Shown in pieces: positions 26,271 through 35,288 of a stretch of DNA of 64,000 nucleotides. Source of the stretch: 2-02-FULL-66-14 sp964651335 (GTDB taxonomy: Bacteria > Pseudomonadota > Gammaproteobacteria > Burkholderiales > SG8-39); NCBI GenBank assembly GCA_964651335.1, contig CAZYVT010000007.1, positions 1 through 64,000 on the forward strand. Direction: 5' to 3'. The notes beneath the pieces were generated by a model. That model saw only the letters and a program-made list of their open reading frames with translations. It made no database searches and was not told where the DNA came from. Every line of letters begins with the position of its first letter. Positions within the stretch are counted from its first letter, which is position 1. Both the position numbers and the translations under genes were made by a program.

Positions 26271-27449
26271 TCATGTCTCCTCGAAAAAGGTTCGCACTTC
26301 CGCGGCGCGGCTCGTGGTGTCCTGGTAGCCGAGGTCGATCAGGGCGCGGCAGAACTCTCGCTCGAAAAGCAGGTAGCTCACCAGGTTGGAGCCGGCGCGG
26401 TTCAACGCGCCCGTGGGCCGCAGAACAAAGCGCACCATCGGCGGCAGCTCGTGCACAAAGCGCGCCGCGATCCGTTCGATCGGGTGCGAGGGCGAAATGA
26501 ACAGCACTTTTACCGGGCGCAGCTCGATCTTGCGCAGCGCGAAAATTTCCGCCGGAACCACGGTCAGCGTACGGTTGATGCGCTCCAGCCGCTCGATGTC
26601 CACCATCAGGCTGTCGAGAAAGATGGAGTTGAGGGCGTGGCCCGCAATCTGCGCCAGCGAAGGATAGATGTTCGAGCGCGAGCGCGCCTCGTCTGCGCTC
26701 TGCCGGCCGGTACCGACGACCACGATCCGGTCCGCGCCGAGGTGCAGGGCCGGGCTCACCGGCGCGATCTGCCGCATCGAGCCATCGCCGAAGTACTCGC
26801 GATGCACCTTGACCGCCGGAAAAATGAAAGGCAGCGCCGAGGAGGCAAGCAGGTACTCGAGCTTGAGCGGCACCGCGGCGCCGATTCGCTGCTGGCGCTC
26901 CCAGCCTTCGAGCCCGGACACGCCCTGGAAGAACGCGACGCTCTGCCCCGAGGTGTATCCGGAGGCGGTCACGCTCACCGCGTACAGCGACCCGGCGTCA
27001 ATGTTCTGCTGGATGCGGTCAAAGGGCAGGAATTTTTCCAGCATGCCCCGGAGCGGGGCGTTGTCCAGCAGGGAAATCGGATTCTGCCGCGAAATCCAGG
27101 AAAGAGCGCCAAGCCAGCGCAATCCCCTGCCCATGATGCTCGCGACGTCGGTGCGGTAGACCAGCTCGCACCGCATGTGCTCCCATACGTCGAGCAGGTT
27201 TCCCACTGCCTGCGTGAAATTGTCCGCGAAAACCGCCAGCGCCGCCGCATTGATGGCGCCCGCCGAGGTGCCGCACAGGATCGGAAACGGATTTTTCGTC
27301 GGGTTGCCGAGGATGTCGCGCACGGCCTTGAGAACGCCGACCTGGTAAGCGGCACGCGCGCCGCCCCCGGTCAGCACCAGCCCGGCGCGGCCCTGCGCGG
27401 GGGTTACCGGAAACGGCGCCGCGGTGTTCGCGGCGGCATCGCTCGCCAT
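26271..27449 (-). CDS. Patatin-like phospholipase
   Basis: 392-residue serine hydrolase. The oxyanion motif LTGGGARAAYQVGVL is at about 30, the nucleophile elbow GTSAG at about 60, and the catalytic Asp in DGSMRQIAPVSPAL near 215. The C-terminal third resembles long bacterial patatins of the DUF3336-free type. It probably cleaves acyl esters of phospholipids, or PHA-granule-associated lipids given the adjacent PhaM-like gene; that link is inference. No signal peptide, so cytoplasmic or membrane-associated. maeB ends 13 bp upstream. Confidence 0.92.
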   Translation of the reverse strand: MASDAAANTAAPFPVTPAQGRAGLVLTGGGARAAYQVGVLKAVRDILGNPTKNPFPILCGTSAGAINAAALAVFADNFTQAVGNLLDVWEHMRCELVYRTDVASIMGRGLRWLGALSWISRQNPISLLDNAPLRGMLEKFLPFDRIQQNIDAGSLYAVSVTASGYTSGQSVAFFQGVSGLEGWERQQRIGAAVPLKLEYLLASSALPFIFPAVKVHREYFGDGSMRQIAPVSPALHLGADRIVVVGTGRQSADEARSRSNIYPSLAQIAGHALNSIFLDSLMVDIERLERINRTLTVVPAEIFALRKIELRPVKVLFISPSHPIERIAARFVHELPPMVRFVLRPTGALNRAGSNLVSYLLFEREFCRALIDLGYQDTTSRAAEVRTFFEET

Positions 27450-27462
27450 GCGGGGGTTCCGG

Positions 27463-29757
<2,295 letters not shown>

Positions 29758-29810
29758 CTCCGCTCCTTCCCTCGGATGCAAACCCGCTGCCGCCGTCCGT
29801 ACGGGGCGTC

Positions 29811-29840
29811 GATTATAGCAATCCGTGCATCCGTATAATC
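29811..29840. promoter_or_regulatory. Symmetrical divergent promoter region between maeB and an aminotransferase
   Basis: A perfect inverted repeat GATTATA / TATAATC with a 16-bp spacer. The right arm reads TATAAT on the + strand, 16 bp before the aminotransferase ATG. The left arm reads TATAAT on the - strand, heading toward maeB. Each arm also lies where the -35 of the opposite promoter would be, so the two promoters overlap and should exclude each other, or the repeat is a bound operator. Confidence 0.55.
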
Positions 29841-29855
29841 GTCTGCACGATTGGC

Positions 29856-31019
29856 ATGGTCGAACGCATTCTGACGGCGCGGCGCGTGGCGGAGATCCAG
29901 CCTTTCGAGGTGATGGAGGTGATGGCGCGCGCGCACGCGCTCGAGGCGGCGGGAAAACACGTCGTGCACATGGAAATCGGCGAGCCGGATTTCACCGCAC
30001 CCGCATCCGTGGTCGAGGCAGCGGTGAAGGCGTTGCGCGACGGCATCACCAGCTACACGCCGTCGCTCGGCATTGCTCCGCTGCGGGAGACGATCGCTCG
30101 CTTCTACGGCGAGCGCTTCGGCGCCCTGGTCGCGCCGTCGCGCGTCGCAGTCACCGCGGGTGCGTCGGGCGGGCTGCTGCTTGCTCTTGCGCTCTACACC
30201 GAGCCCGGCGACGAATTTCTCGTGCCCGATCCAGGATATCCCGGTTACCGGCATTTCGTGCGCGCCTTCGAGGGCGTCGCAAAACCGGTTCAGGTCGACG
30301 CGGCGACGCAATTCCAGCCGACGCTGGACATGGTGCGCGGGGCGTGGGGACCGCGCACGCGCGGCCTGCTGCTCGGCTCGCCCGCGAACCCCACCGGCAC
30401 CGTGATCCCGGCGGGCGAGCTGCGCCGGATCGCCGAGTACGTGGCGCTGCAAGGCGGCATCCTGATCATGGACGAGATCTACCAGGGGCTGGTGTACGGA
30501 TCGGAGCCATCGACCGTGATCGGCGCCCCCGGCGAGATCGTGGTGGTCAGCAGCTTTTCCAAGTACTTCTGCATGACCGGCTGGCGGCTCGGCTGGGTCG
30601 TGCTGCCGGAGGAGCGCGTGCGCGAATTCGAGAAGCTCGCGCAGCACTTCTTCATTTGCCCCGCGACGGTCGCGCAACACGCGGCGCTTGCGGCATTCAG
30701 GCCGGAGACCCTCCAGGTCCTCGAAGCGCGGCGCGCCGAGTTCGCGAGGCGACGTGATTTTCTGCTTCCCGCGATCGAACGCGCCGGGCTCGCCGTGCCC
30801 GCGCGGCCGCATGGCGCTTTCTACGTGTATGTCGACTGTTCGCGTTACGGGGACGCGAAACACTTTGCACTCTCGCTGCTGGAGCGCGAGGCGGTGGCCG
30901 CAACTCCAGGGACGGACTTCGGGCAGAATCGGACGCAACGCTTTGTCCGTTTCGCCTATACGCGCGGCATGGCAGACCTCGAGGAGGCCGCCGCGCGGCT
31001 GCAGCGCTTCTGCAACTAG
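29856..31019 (+). CDS. PLP-dependent class I aminotransferase
   Basis: 387 residues of fold-type I. The N-terminal family motif is VVHMEIGEPDFTAP, the substrate loop SYTPSLGIAPLRETIA, the PN...D region GSPANPTGTVIP, and the lysine that binds PLP lies in SSFSKYFCMTGWRLGW. The C-terminal arginine sits in RFVRFAYTRGM. It resembles betaproteobacterial 'pyridoxal phosphate-dependent aminotransferases' near AlaC/AspC; candidates are alanine, aspartate or aromatic amino acids. Divergent from maeB; a terminator-like hairpin follows. Confidence 0.93.
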   Translation: MVERILTARRVAEIQPFEVMEVMARAHALEAAGKHVVHMEIGEPDFTAPASVVEAAVKALRDGITSYTPSLGIAPLRETIARFYGERFGALVAPSRVAVTAGASGGLLLALALYTEPGDEFLVPDPGYPGYRHFVRAFEGVAKPVQVDAATQFQPTLDMVRGAWGPRTRGLLLGSPANPTGTVIPAGELRRIAEYVALQGGILIMDEIYQGLVYGSEPSTVIGAPGEIVVVSSFSKYFCMTGWRLGWVVLPEERVREFEKLAQHFFICPATVAQHAALAAFRPETLQVLEARRAEFARRRDFLLPAIERAGLAVPARPHGAFYVYVDCSRYGDAKHFALSLLEREAVAATPGTDFGQNRTQRFVRFAYTRGMADLEEAAARLQRFCN

Positions 31020-31069
31020 AAACCCGCGGATTGTCCGGAACGTTTGCGGTGCGCTGGGCCGGGCACGGT

Positions 31070-31091
31070 CACGCCGCTGCGCGGCGTGGTT
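31070..31091 (+). terminator. Terminator-like hairpin between convergent genes
   Basis: CACGCCGC, loop TGC, GCGGCGTG followed by GTTCTTT. A strong 8-bp stem and a short imperfect T-tract in the 74-bp space between the aminotransferase and the leftward lytic transglycosylase gene. Confidence 0.6.
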
Positions 31092-31093
31092 CT

Positions 31094-31792
31094 TTAGGTC
31101 GCAGCGCGCCGTGCGCGCGCGATCATCTGCCCCAGGCGGGCACGCTCCGCTAGAACCTTGCCCGAGTACTGCGAGGTGGGTTCGTCGAAGGCGCCGGCGT
31201 ACATCTGGAGCGCGGTGTCGGTCTCGCCGAAGCGCCGCAGGTACTGACGCAGAATCTGCGTACCGATCCGGATATTGATCTCCGGGTCGAGCAGTGCCGT
31301 TTCCCCCCCGTGCTCGAACAGTTTGTCCTGATGATACTTCGGCACCACCTGCATCAGGCCTTTCGCGCCCAGGATGCTCTGGGCGACGGGGTTGAACTTG
31401 GATTCGACCGCCACCACCGCAAGGATCAGCAACGGATCGACCCGATGCTCGGCGCCCGCCCGGTACGCGCTGGAGACAACCGTCGCGATCGCCTCCTCGG
31501 CCACGCGATAGCGCCTGGAAATGAACTCCGCGACTGCGCGCTGCTCGCGGTCGCTCTCCCCTGCCGCAGGCCGGATCGGATCGGCACTGCCACTCCGGAC
31601 GGTCGGATCGTCCGCAATGTCCGGCGCCACGGATACCGCACCCCGCTGCAACAGGGTCTCCCGCGTGCCGGGGGCGGCGACCGCCAGCAGGGTCGCCAAG
31701 CCCACCAGGGCAAGCAACCCGCGCGCAAGCGAAAACACGCGCAGCGCCGCCGAGAATCTCGCGAATCGGACTGAACTGTACGGTGCTTCCAT
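31094..31792 (-). CDS. Lytic transglycosylase (SLT domain), membrane-anchored
   Basis: 232 residues. An N-terminal hydrophobic segment (about 17-40, FSLARGLLALVGLATLLAVA) anchors or exports the protein. The SLT/goose-lysozyme-like domain starts near 100 with HRVDPLLILAVVAVESKFNP (catalytic Glu in AVES), then GAKGLMQVVP and LQMYAGAFDEPT. It cleaves the MurNAc-GlcNAc bond with 1,6-anhydro product. The ATG at 31792 is preceded by GGAGGTG at proper distance; an in-frame start 10 codons earlier lacks one. Confidence 0.93.
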   Translation of the reverse strand: MEAPYSSVRFARFSAALRVFSLARGLLALVGLATLLAVAAPGTRETLLQRGAVSVAPDIADDPTVRSGSADPIRPAAGESDREQRAVAEFISRRYRVAEEAIATVVSSAYRAGAEHRVDPLLILAVVAVESKFNPVAQSILGAKGLMQVVPKYHQDKLFEHGGETALLDPEINIRIGTQILRQYLRRFGETDTALQMYAGAFDEPTSQYSGKVLAERARLGQMIARARRAAT

Positions 31793-31990
31793 TTCGCACC
31801 TCCGCAAATCTGGCGCCGCCACTTGCGTCCACCGGCGCGTGCCTGTCCCTTTACCTTTAGAAAGACAGTGGGCACGGTGGTCCTGGGTTCAGGCCCTGCG
31901 AGTCTGCGACCCGGGCCTGGTGTGCGCCGTACCAGGAAAATGAATCCGCCCCCGGCCGGCACGTCAAATGCTGAAGTCTCAGCACCTGTT

Positions 31991-32003
31991 ATTGCGACGC
32001 AAT
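31991..32003. promoter_or_regulatory. 13-bp palindrome, possible operator
   Basis: ATTGCG-A-CGCAAT is a perfect inverted repeat with a single central base, placed 6 bp downstream of the leftward -10 box, where a repressor would block transcription. The binding factor is unknown. Confidence 0.4.
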
Positions 32004-32009
32004 CATTTA

Positions 32010-32039
32010 ATTTTATTACATATTCGGCATATTTGTCAA
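32010..32039 (-). promoter_or_regulatory. Predicted sigma-70 promoter reading toward the lytic transglycosylase
   Basis: Read on the - strand: TTGACA (perfect -35; 32034-32039), an 18-bp spacer, TAAAAT (five of six; 32010-32015). It is among the best promoter matches in the window and implies a leader of about 200 nt before the transglycosylase ATG at 31792. Confidence 0.65.
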
Positions 32040-32258
32040 ATGCTTCCGAAAAACTTGGTGAGGCATGTTTGCGCATCGCGTCAAGCCAGTGTACGACCTC
32101 GCGGCAGCATATCGGGCAACCCCGTGAGGACGCTACAATACGTCCCGTGGTTGAGACTCTCTCGACTCGTCGGATGAGTTGACAGAAGCCGCGGACCACC
32201 CCGAGTCAACCAGTGCGAGCTGATTGACCAGGGTGATCCGCTGAGCTTCAAAGGGCCC

Positions 32259-32282
32259 GGCGAGGGGCATTCGCCCCTCGCC
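32259..32282 (-). terminator. 10-bp perfect hairpin downstream of the lysine-rich gene
   Basis: GGCGAGGGGC, loop ATTC, GCCCCTCGCC. On the - strand it lies about 20 bp past the stop of the lysine-rich protein gene and is followed by GGGCCCTTTG, a poor U-tract. It may be a terminator of that gene or the 3' end of a + strand transcript. Confidence 0.45.
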
Positions 32283-32303
32283 CCATTCCCGATCGGTTCC
32301 CGG

Positions 32304-32612
32304 TTACGGCCGGGATCCGGTTGGAAACGGCCATGCGGCCGCTGGATTCAGCGCGGTTCTCGCGCCGGGGGTCGCAGCGGTAGACGGCGGAGATACTGGA
32401 ATCGCCGTCACGGGTGCCACAGGGCTGGCCTCAGATTTTGCGGGCTTTGCGGACGCCTTTTTCTTCTTCTTGGCTGGCTTCTTTTTCTTGGCGGCCTTTT
32501 TCCTGCCCGTTGCCTTTTTGGCTACCTTCTTCTTCGAGGATTTCTTCTTCTTAGATGCTTTCTTCTTCTTCTTTTTCTTTGCGGTTTTCTTGCCTTTTTT
32601 CTTCGTTGCCAT
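32304..32612 (-). CDS. Lysine-rich histone H1/AlgP-like DNA-binding protein
   Basis: 102 residues. The first 60 are almost entirely Lys, Ala and Ser in KKK/AKK repeats, typical of bacterial histone H1-like or AlgP-type nucleoid proteins. The last 40 are Ala/Pro/Thr-rich and uncharged (SPVAPVTAIPVSPPSTAATP). The lysine codons are A-rich, making a local composition dip. Probably binds DNA or polyphosphate without sequence specificity; such low-complexity genes vary in length through slippage, so the exact length is not a strong family feature. Confidence 0.8.
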   Translation of the reverse strand: MATKKKGKKTAKKKKKKKASKKKKSSKKKVAKKATGRKKAAKKKKPAKKKKKASAKPAKSEASPVAPVTAIPVSPPSTAATPGARTALNPAAAWPFPTGSRP

Positions 32613-32725
32613 AGCGATCTCCTATTGAGAGTTGCACAAGAAAGCCCGGCCCTGTCGGACCGGACTATTCAACCGCCCGCGGGGGTGAACTCCCGCGAAC
32701 GGATTGAATTCTTCAGAATCGCGCA

Positions 32726-32974
32726 TCAGCCACCGCTTTTCGCGAGCAGATCCTGATAAAGGATGTCCGGGTCGAGCCGGATGCCGCCCTCCCAGGTCAC
32801 TGTCGCCGTCGCCGGGTCGACGCGCACCTTCTCGAATTCGCGCACGTCGCGCCAGAGCTTGAAGGCGCCGATTTCGAGCAGATTGCCGAGGAACACGCTG
32901 CCCTCCAGGCCGTCGTCGAACCGGATCCACAGCCTGTAGTCCTCTTCAGCCTTGCATGCGGTCACTCTGTGCAT
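32726..32974 (-). CDS. DUF2442 domain protein
   Basis: 82 residues: HRVTACKAEEDYRLWIRFDDGLEGSVFLGNLL...FKLWRDVREFEKVRVDPATATVTWEGGIRLDPDILY, the DUF2442 pattern. The family often pairs with DUF4160 in toxin-antitoxin-like pairs, but no DUF4160 ORF is present here. The ATG at 32974 has GGAG about eight bases upstream; a start 9 codons earlier is less likely. It begins 31 bp after the nrd remnant and could be read from the nrd promoter. Confidence 0.8.
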   Translation of the reverse strand: MHRVTACKAEEDYRLWIRFDDGLEGSVFLGNLLEIGAFKLWRDVREFEKVRVDPATATVTWEGGIRLDPDILYQDLLAKSGG

Positions 32975-33005
32975 ATTCGATTCTCCGGGCAAGATTGGCA
33001 CCGAC

Positions 33006-33173
33006 TCAGTCCCAGCTCAGCGCGCCTCCGGTCTGATACTCGATCACCCGGGTCTCGAAGAAATTCCGTTTGATTTTGTAGTCGGCGTATCGGCCGCGTG
33101 GCGCGGCGTGGCGCTCAGGGACAGTGACGCTCAACGCCGCGTCATTCGTCACACTGTCCTGAGCAATCTGCAT
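33006..33173 (-). pseudogene. nrdA'-'nrdB in-frame deletion remnant (ribonucleotide reductase)
   Basis: An open frame of 55 residues. Residues 1-34 (MQIAQDSVTN... GRYADYKI) resemble the N-terminus of betaproteobacterial class Ia NrdA, which reads YxDYK/QxIRRNG at this point. Residues 35-55 (KRNFFETRVIEYQTGGALSWD) match what I recall as the C-terminal tail of NrdB, the peptide that docks on the alpha subunit. Everything between, about 4 kb in relatives, is missing, with the join near 33063-33074. Two NrdR boxes lie just upstream and ampD beyond, the place where nrdAB normally sits. The product cannot be a reductase. A genuine deletion and an assembly error are both possible. Confidence 0.75.
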
Positions 33174-33237
33174 GCCTTCGTCTCCCCGCCCCTGTTCCCC
33201 CGCCGCGGCGCCTCCTCGGGCCGCCTCGACAGGAACC

Positions 33238-33280
33238 ACTATATATAGTACCAAGATGTCACTTCGAAACTAAGTCTAGT
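33238..33280 (-). promoter_or_regulatory. Two NrdR boxes, 31 bp apart
   Basis: ACTATATATAGT (33238-33249) and ACTAAGTCTAGT (33269-33280) share the ACTA-N4-TAGT dyad of NrdR sites. Their start-to-start distance is exactly 31 bp, three helical turns, the spacing known for NrdR regulation of ribonucleotide reductase operons. They lie 65-107 bp upstream of the remnant's ATG on the same strand and mark this as a former or present nrd promoter. Confidence 0.8.
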
Positions 33281-33375
33281 ACGCGCAATGTACCCGCGGG
33301 GAAAACATTTTGCAAGCGGCCGCGCACGGCCGGGAACCACGCAGCGAATCGCGGCAGGCGGGAAACGCGCGTCGG

Positions 33376-33921
33376 TCAGCCCGTCGCGAGGGCGGCGAAC
33401 AGACGCGGCCATTCAAACAGGCCGCCGGGATCGGTCTTGCGCCCCGGCGCGACGTCGCTGTGCGCCGCGACCTCGCGCAGCGGCAGCGCTACGCGCAACG
33501 CGCGCACCAGGGCGGAGAGCTGCGAGTACTGCGCGTCGGCGAATCTGCGGTCTCCGGTTCCCTCGAGCTCGACTCCGACCGAAAAGTCGTTGCAACGATG
33601 GCGAGCGCGCCAGCAGGAGGCGCCGGCATGCCAGGCGCGTCGATGCACCGGCACGAACTGGATGAGCTCACCGCCGCGCCGCACAAGAAAGTGCGCCGAT
33701 ACGCGCAAGGAGCGCAGGTCGCCAAAGGCGTGGTGTGCCGTCGGATCGAGCCGGTTCGTGAACAACCGCTCGATCGCGTCGCCGCCGAACTCGCCTGGCG
33801 GCAGGCTGATCGCGTGGAGCACCAGAAGTGTCACCACCGCGCCGGGCGGACGGTCATCAAGGTTCGGCGATGCGACCTGCCTGGCGCAGGCGTGAAGGCC
33901 ATCCAGACCGATCAACGTCAA
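33376..33921 (-). CDS. ampD: 1,6-anhydro-N-acetylmuramyl-L-alanine amidase
   Basis: 181-residue cytoplasmic zinc amidase that strips peptide from anhydro-muropeptides during cell-wall recycling, which sets AmpR signalling. Zinc ligands are visible: His in LLVLHAISLP (about 34), His in AAHSDVAPGRKTDPG and the Asp ten residues later. The substrate loop SPNLDDRPPG lies near the N-terminus. TTG start overlapping the pilR stop by 4 bp, so coupled to pilSR. In relatives nrdA follows directly. Confidence 0.96.
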   Translation of the reverse strand: MTLIGLDGLHACARQVASPNLDDRPPGAVVTLLVLHAISLPPGEFGGDAIERLFTNRLDPTAHHAFGDLRSLRVSAHFLVRRGGELIQFVPVHRRAWHAGASCWRARHRCNDFSVGVELEGTGDRRFADAQYSQLSALVRALRVALPLREVAAHSDVAPGRKTDPGGLFEWPRLFAALATG

Positions 33922-35288
33922 GCGCCGGGTCCGCCGGATCCGGGCTCCCGGATGCCGAGGCGCTGCATGCGGTAGCGGAGCGCCCGAAACGTGATCCCGA
34001 GGATTTTTGCCGCCGCGGTACGGTTGAAGCCGGTCTTCGTCAGCGCATCCAGGATGGCCTTGCGTTCGACGCCGTCTATGAATTCCGGCAGTGATTCGCC
34101 TGGCTCCCGTCCCGCCTCGAGCAGTGGACCGAGGTTCAGATCCTCGGCCCCGATCTCGTCGCTGTTAGACAGGGCGAGCGCCCGTTCAAGAATATTCTCC
34201 AGTTCCCGGATGTTGCCGGGAAACCCGTACCGCATCAGCTCGTCCACGGCGTCGCCGCCGAGCCGCGCCGCGCGCCGGTCGTTGAGCTGCGCCACCCGCG
34301 CGACGATTGCCGAGGCGATCAGCGGGATGTCCTCGCGGCACTCCCGGAGCGGCGGCATCTTCAGTTCGATGACGTTCAGGCGGTAGAACAGGTCCTGGCG
34401 GAACCGGCCGGCCGTGACCAGGGCCGCGAGGTTCTGGTGCGTCGCACAGATGATCCGCACATCGACCGGCTCCTCCTGCGTGGCGCCGACCTTGCGGACC
34501 CGCTTTTCCTGGATCGCGCGCAGCAGCTTCACCTGCATGGGCAGCGGCAGCTCGGCAACCTCGTCGAGAAACAGAGTTCCACCATTGGCCGCCTGGAAGA
34601 ACCCGTCGCGGTCGCGCTCCGCACCGGTAAACGCACCCCTGCGGTAGCCGAAAAACTCGCTTTCCATCAGCTGTTCCGGAATCGCGCCGCAGTTGACCGG
34701 CACGAAGGGCCGGTCGCGGCGCGCGCCGTGCGTATGAATCAGGCGCGCCGCAAGCTCCTTGCCGCTGCCCGACTCGCCCGAGATGTAGACCGGCGCCTGG
34801 GTGCGCGCGAGCTTGGCGACGGTTTCGCGCACGGTCCTGAGCGGCGCGCTCTCGCCGAGAAGCGGCTGCGCGCCGCTCGCGGCATCGGCGCGCTCGGGAA
34901 GCGAAAGCGCCGATTTGACCAGCACGCGCAGCTGGTCGAGTCCGATCGGCTTGGACACATAGTCGAACGCGCCCGCCTTCAGCGCCGCGACCGCGTTCTC
35001 CGTGCTGCCATATGCGGTGATCACCGCGACCGGCAGATCGTGCCCCAGACCGGCGATGTGGCGAACCAGCTCGAGTCCCTCGCCGTCCGGCAGGCGCATG
35101 TCGGTGAGACAGAGGTCGAACTGCGCGTCTTTCAGCCGTTCCCGGGCCTCGCCGACCGTGCTCGCGGTATCGACCGCGAGGCCCATCTTGACCAGCGTGA
35201 GCTCGAGCAGCTCGCGAATGTCGGGCTCGTCGTCGACGACCAGAACACGGCCCGAGCGCGCCACCGCGGTTCGCTCGCCGCGCTTCAC
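33918..35288 (-). CDS. pilR: Sigma-54-dependent response regulator PilR
   Basis: 456-residue NtrC-type activator of type IV pilus genes. The receiver domain has RVLVVDDEPD and the phospho-acceptor Asp63 in LTDMRLPDG. The AAA+ domain has Walker A GESGSGKE, the sigma-54 contact loop GAFTGA, and Walker B GGTLFLDEV. A Fis-type helix-turn-helix ends the protein (NRTAAAKILGITFRALRYRM). The GTG at 35288 overlaps the pilS stop by 4 bp. The frame is open 28 codons further, but only inside pilS. Confidence 0.96.
   Translation of the reverse strand: MKRGERTAVARSGRVLVVDDEPDIRELLELTLVKMGLAVDTASTVGEARERLKDAQFDLCLTDMRLPDGEGLELVRHIAGLGHDLPVAVITAYGSTENAVAALKAGAFDYVSKPIGLDQLRVLVKSALSLPERADAASGAQPLLGESAPLRTVRETVAKLARTQAPVYISGESGSGKELAARLIHTHGARRDRPFVPVNCGAIPEQLMESEFFGYRRGAFTGAERDRDGFFQAANGGTLFLDEVAELPLPMQVKLLRAIQEKRVRKVGATQEEPVDVRIICATHQNLAALVTAGRFRQDLFYRLNVIELKMPPLRECREDIPLIASAIVARVAQLNDRRAARLGGDAVDELMRYGFPGNIRELENILERALALSNSDEIGAEDLNLGPLLEAGREPGESLPEFIDGVERKAILDALTKTGFNRTAAAKILGITFRALRYRMQRLGIREPGSGGPGA

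Larger units (their letters stand above)
31793..32303. other. 511-bp gene-free region with AT-rich core and several structured elements
   Basis: No coding sequence is convincing on either strand. The middle (about 31975-32060) is strikingly AT-rich for this genome and holds a predicted leftward promoter and a 13-bp palindrome. The right part (32130-32285) contains inverted elements such as GGTTGAGACTC pairing, with a 2-base bulge, to GAGTCAACC, and a 10-bp hairpin at its end, which could belong to an untranslated leader or a small RNA on the + strand. A TACAAT box at 32134-32139 has no good -35. No known RNA family is recognised. Confidence 0.6.

Noticed and set aside
32134..32139. TACAAT as -10 of a rightward sRNA promoter
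   Set aside because: No acceptable -35 hexamer at 16-18 bp; mentioned only as part of the gene-free region.
31800..32199. - strand frame in the gene-free region with a Cys-rich start (CPICCREVVHWLDAMRK)
   Set aside because: It runs in a different frame through the promoter and the transglycosylase start, has no usable ribosome-binding site and no recognisable fold.
33174..33254. Upstream extension of the nrd remnant by 27 codons
   Set aside because: It would place the start inside the NrdR box; MQIAQDS at 33173 matches the expected NrdA start and has GGGGAG upstream.
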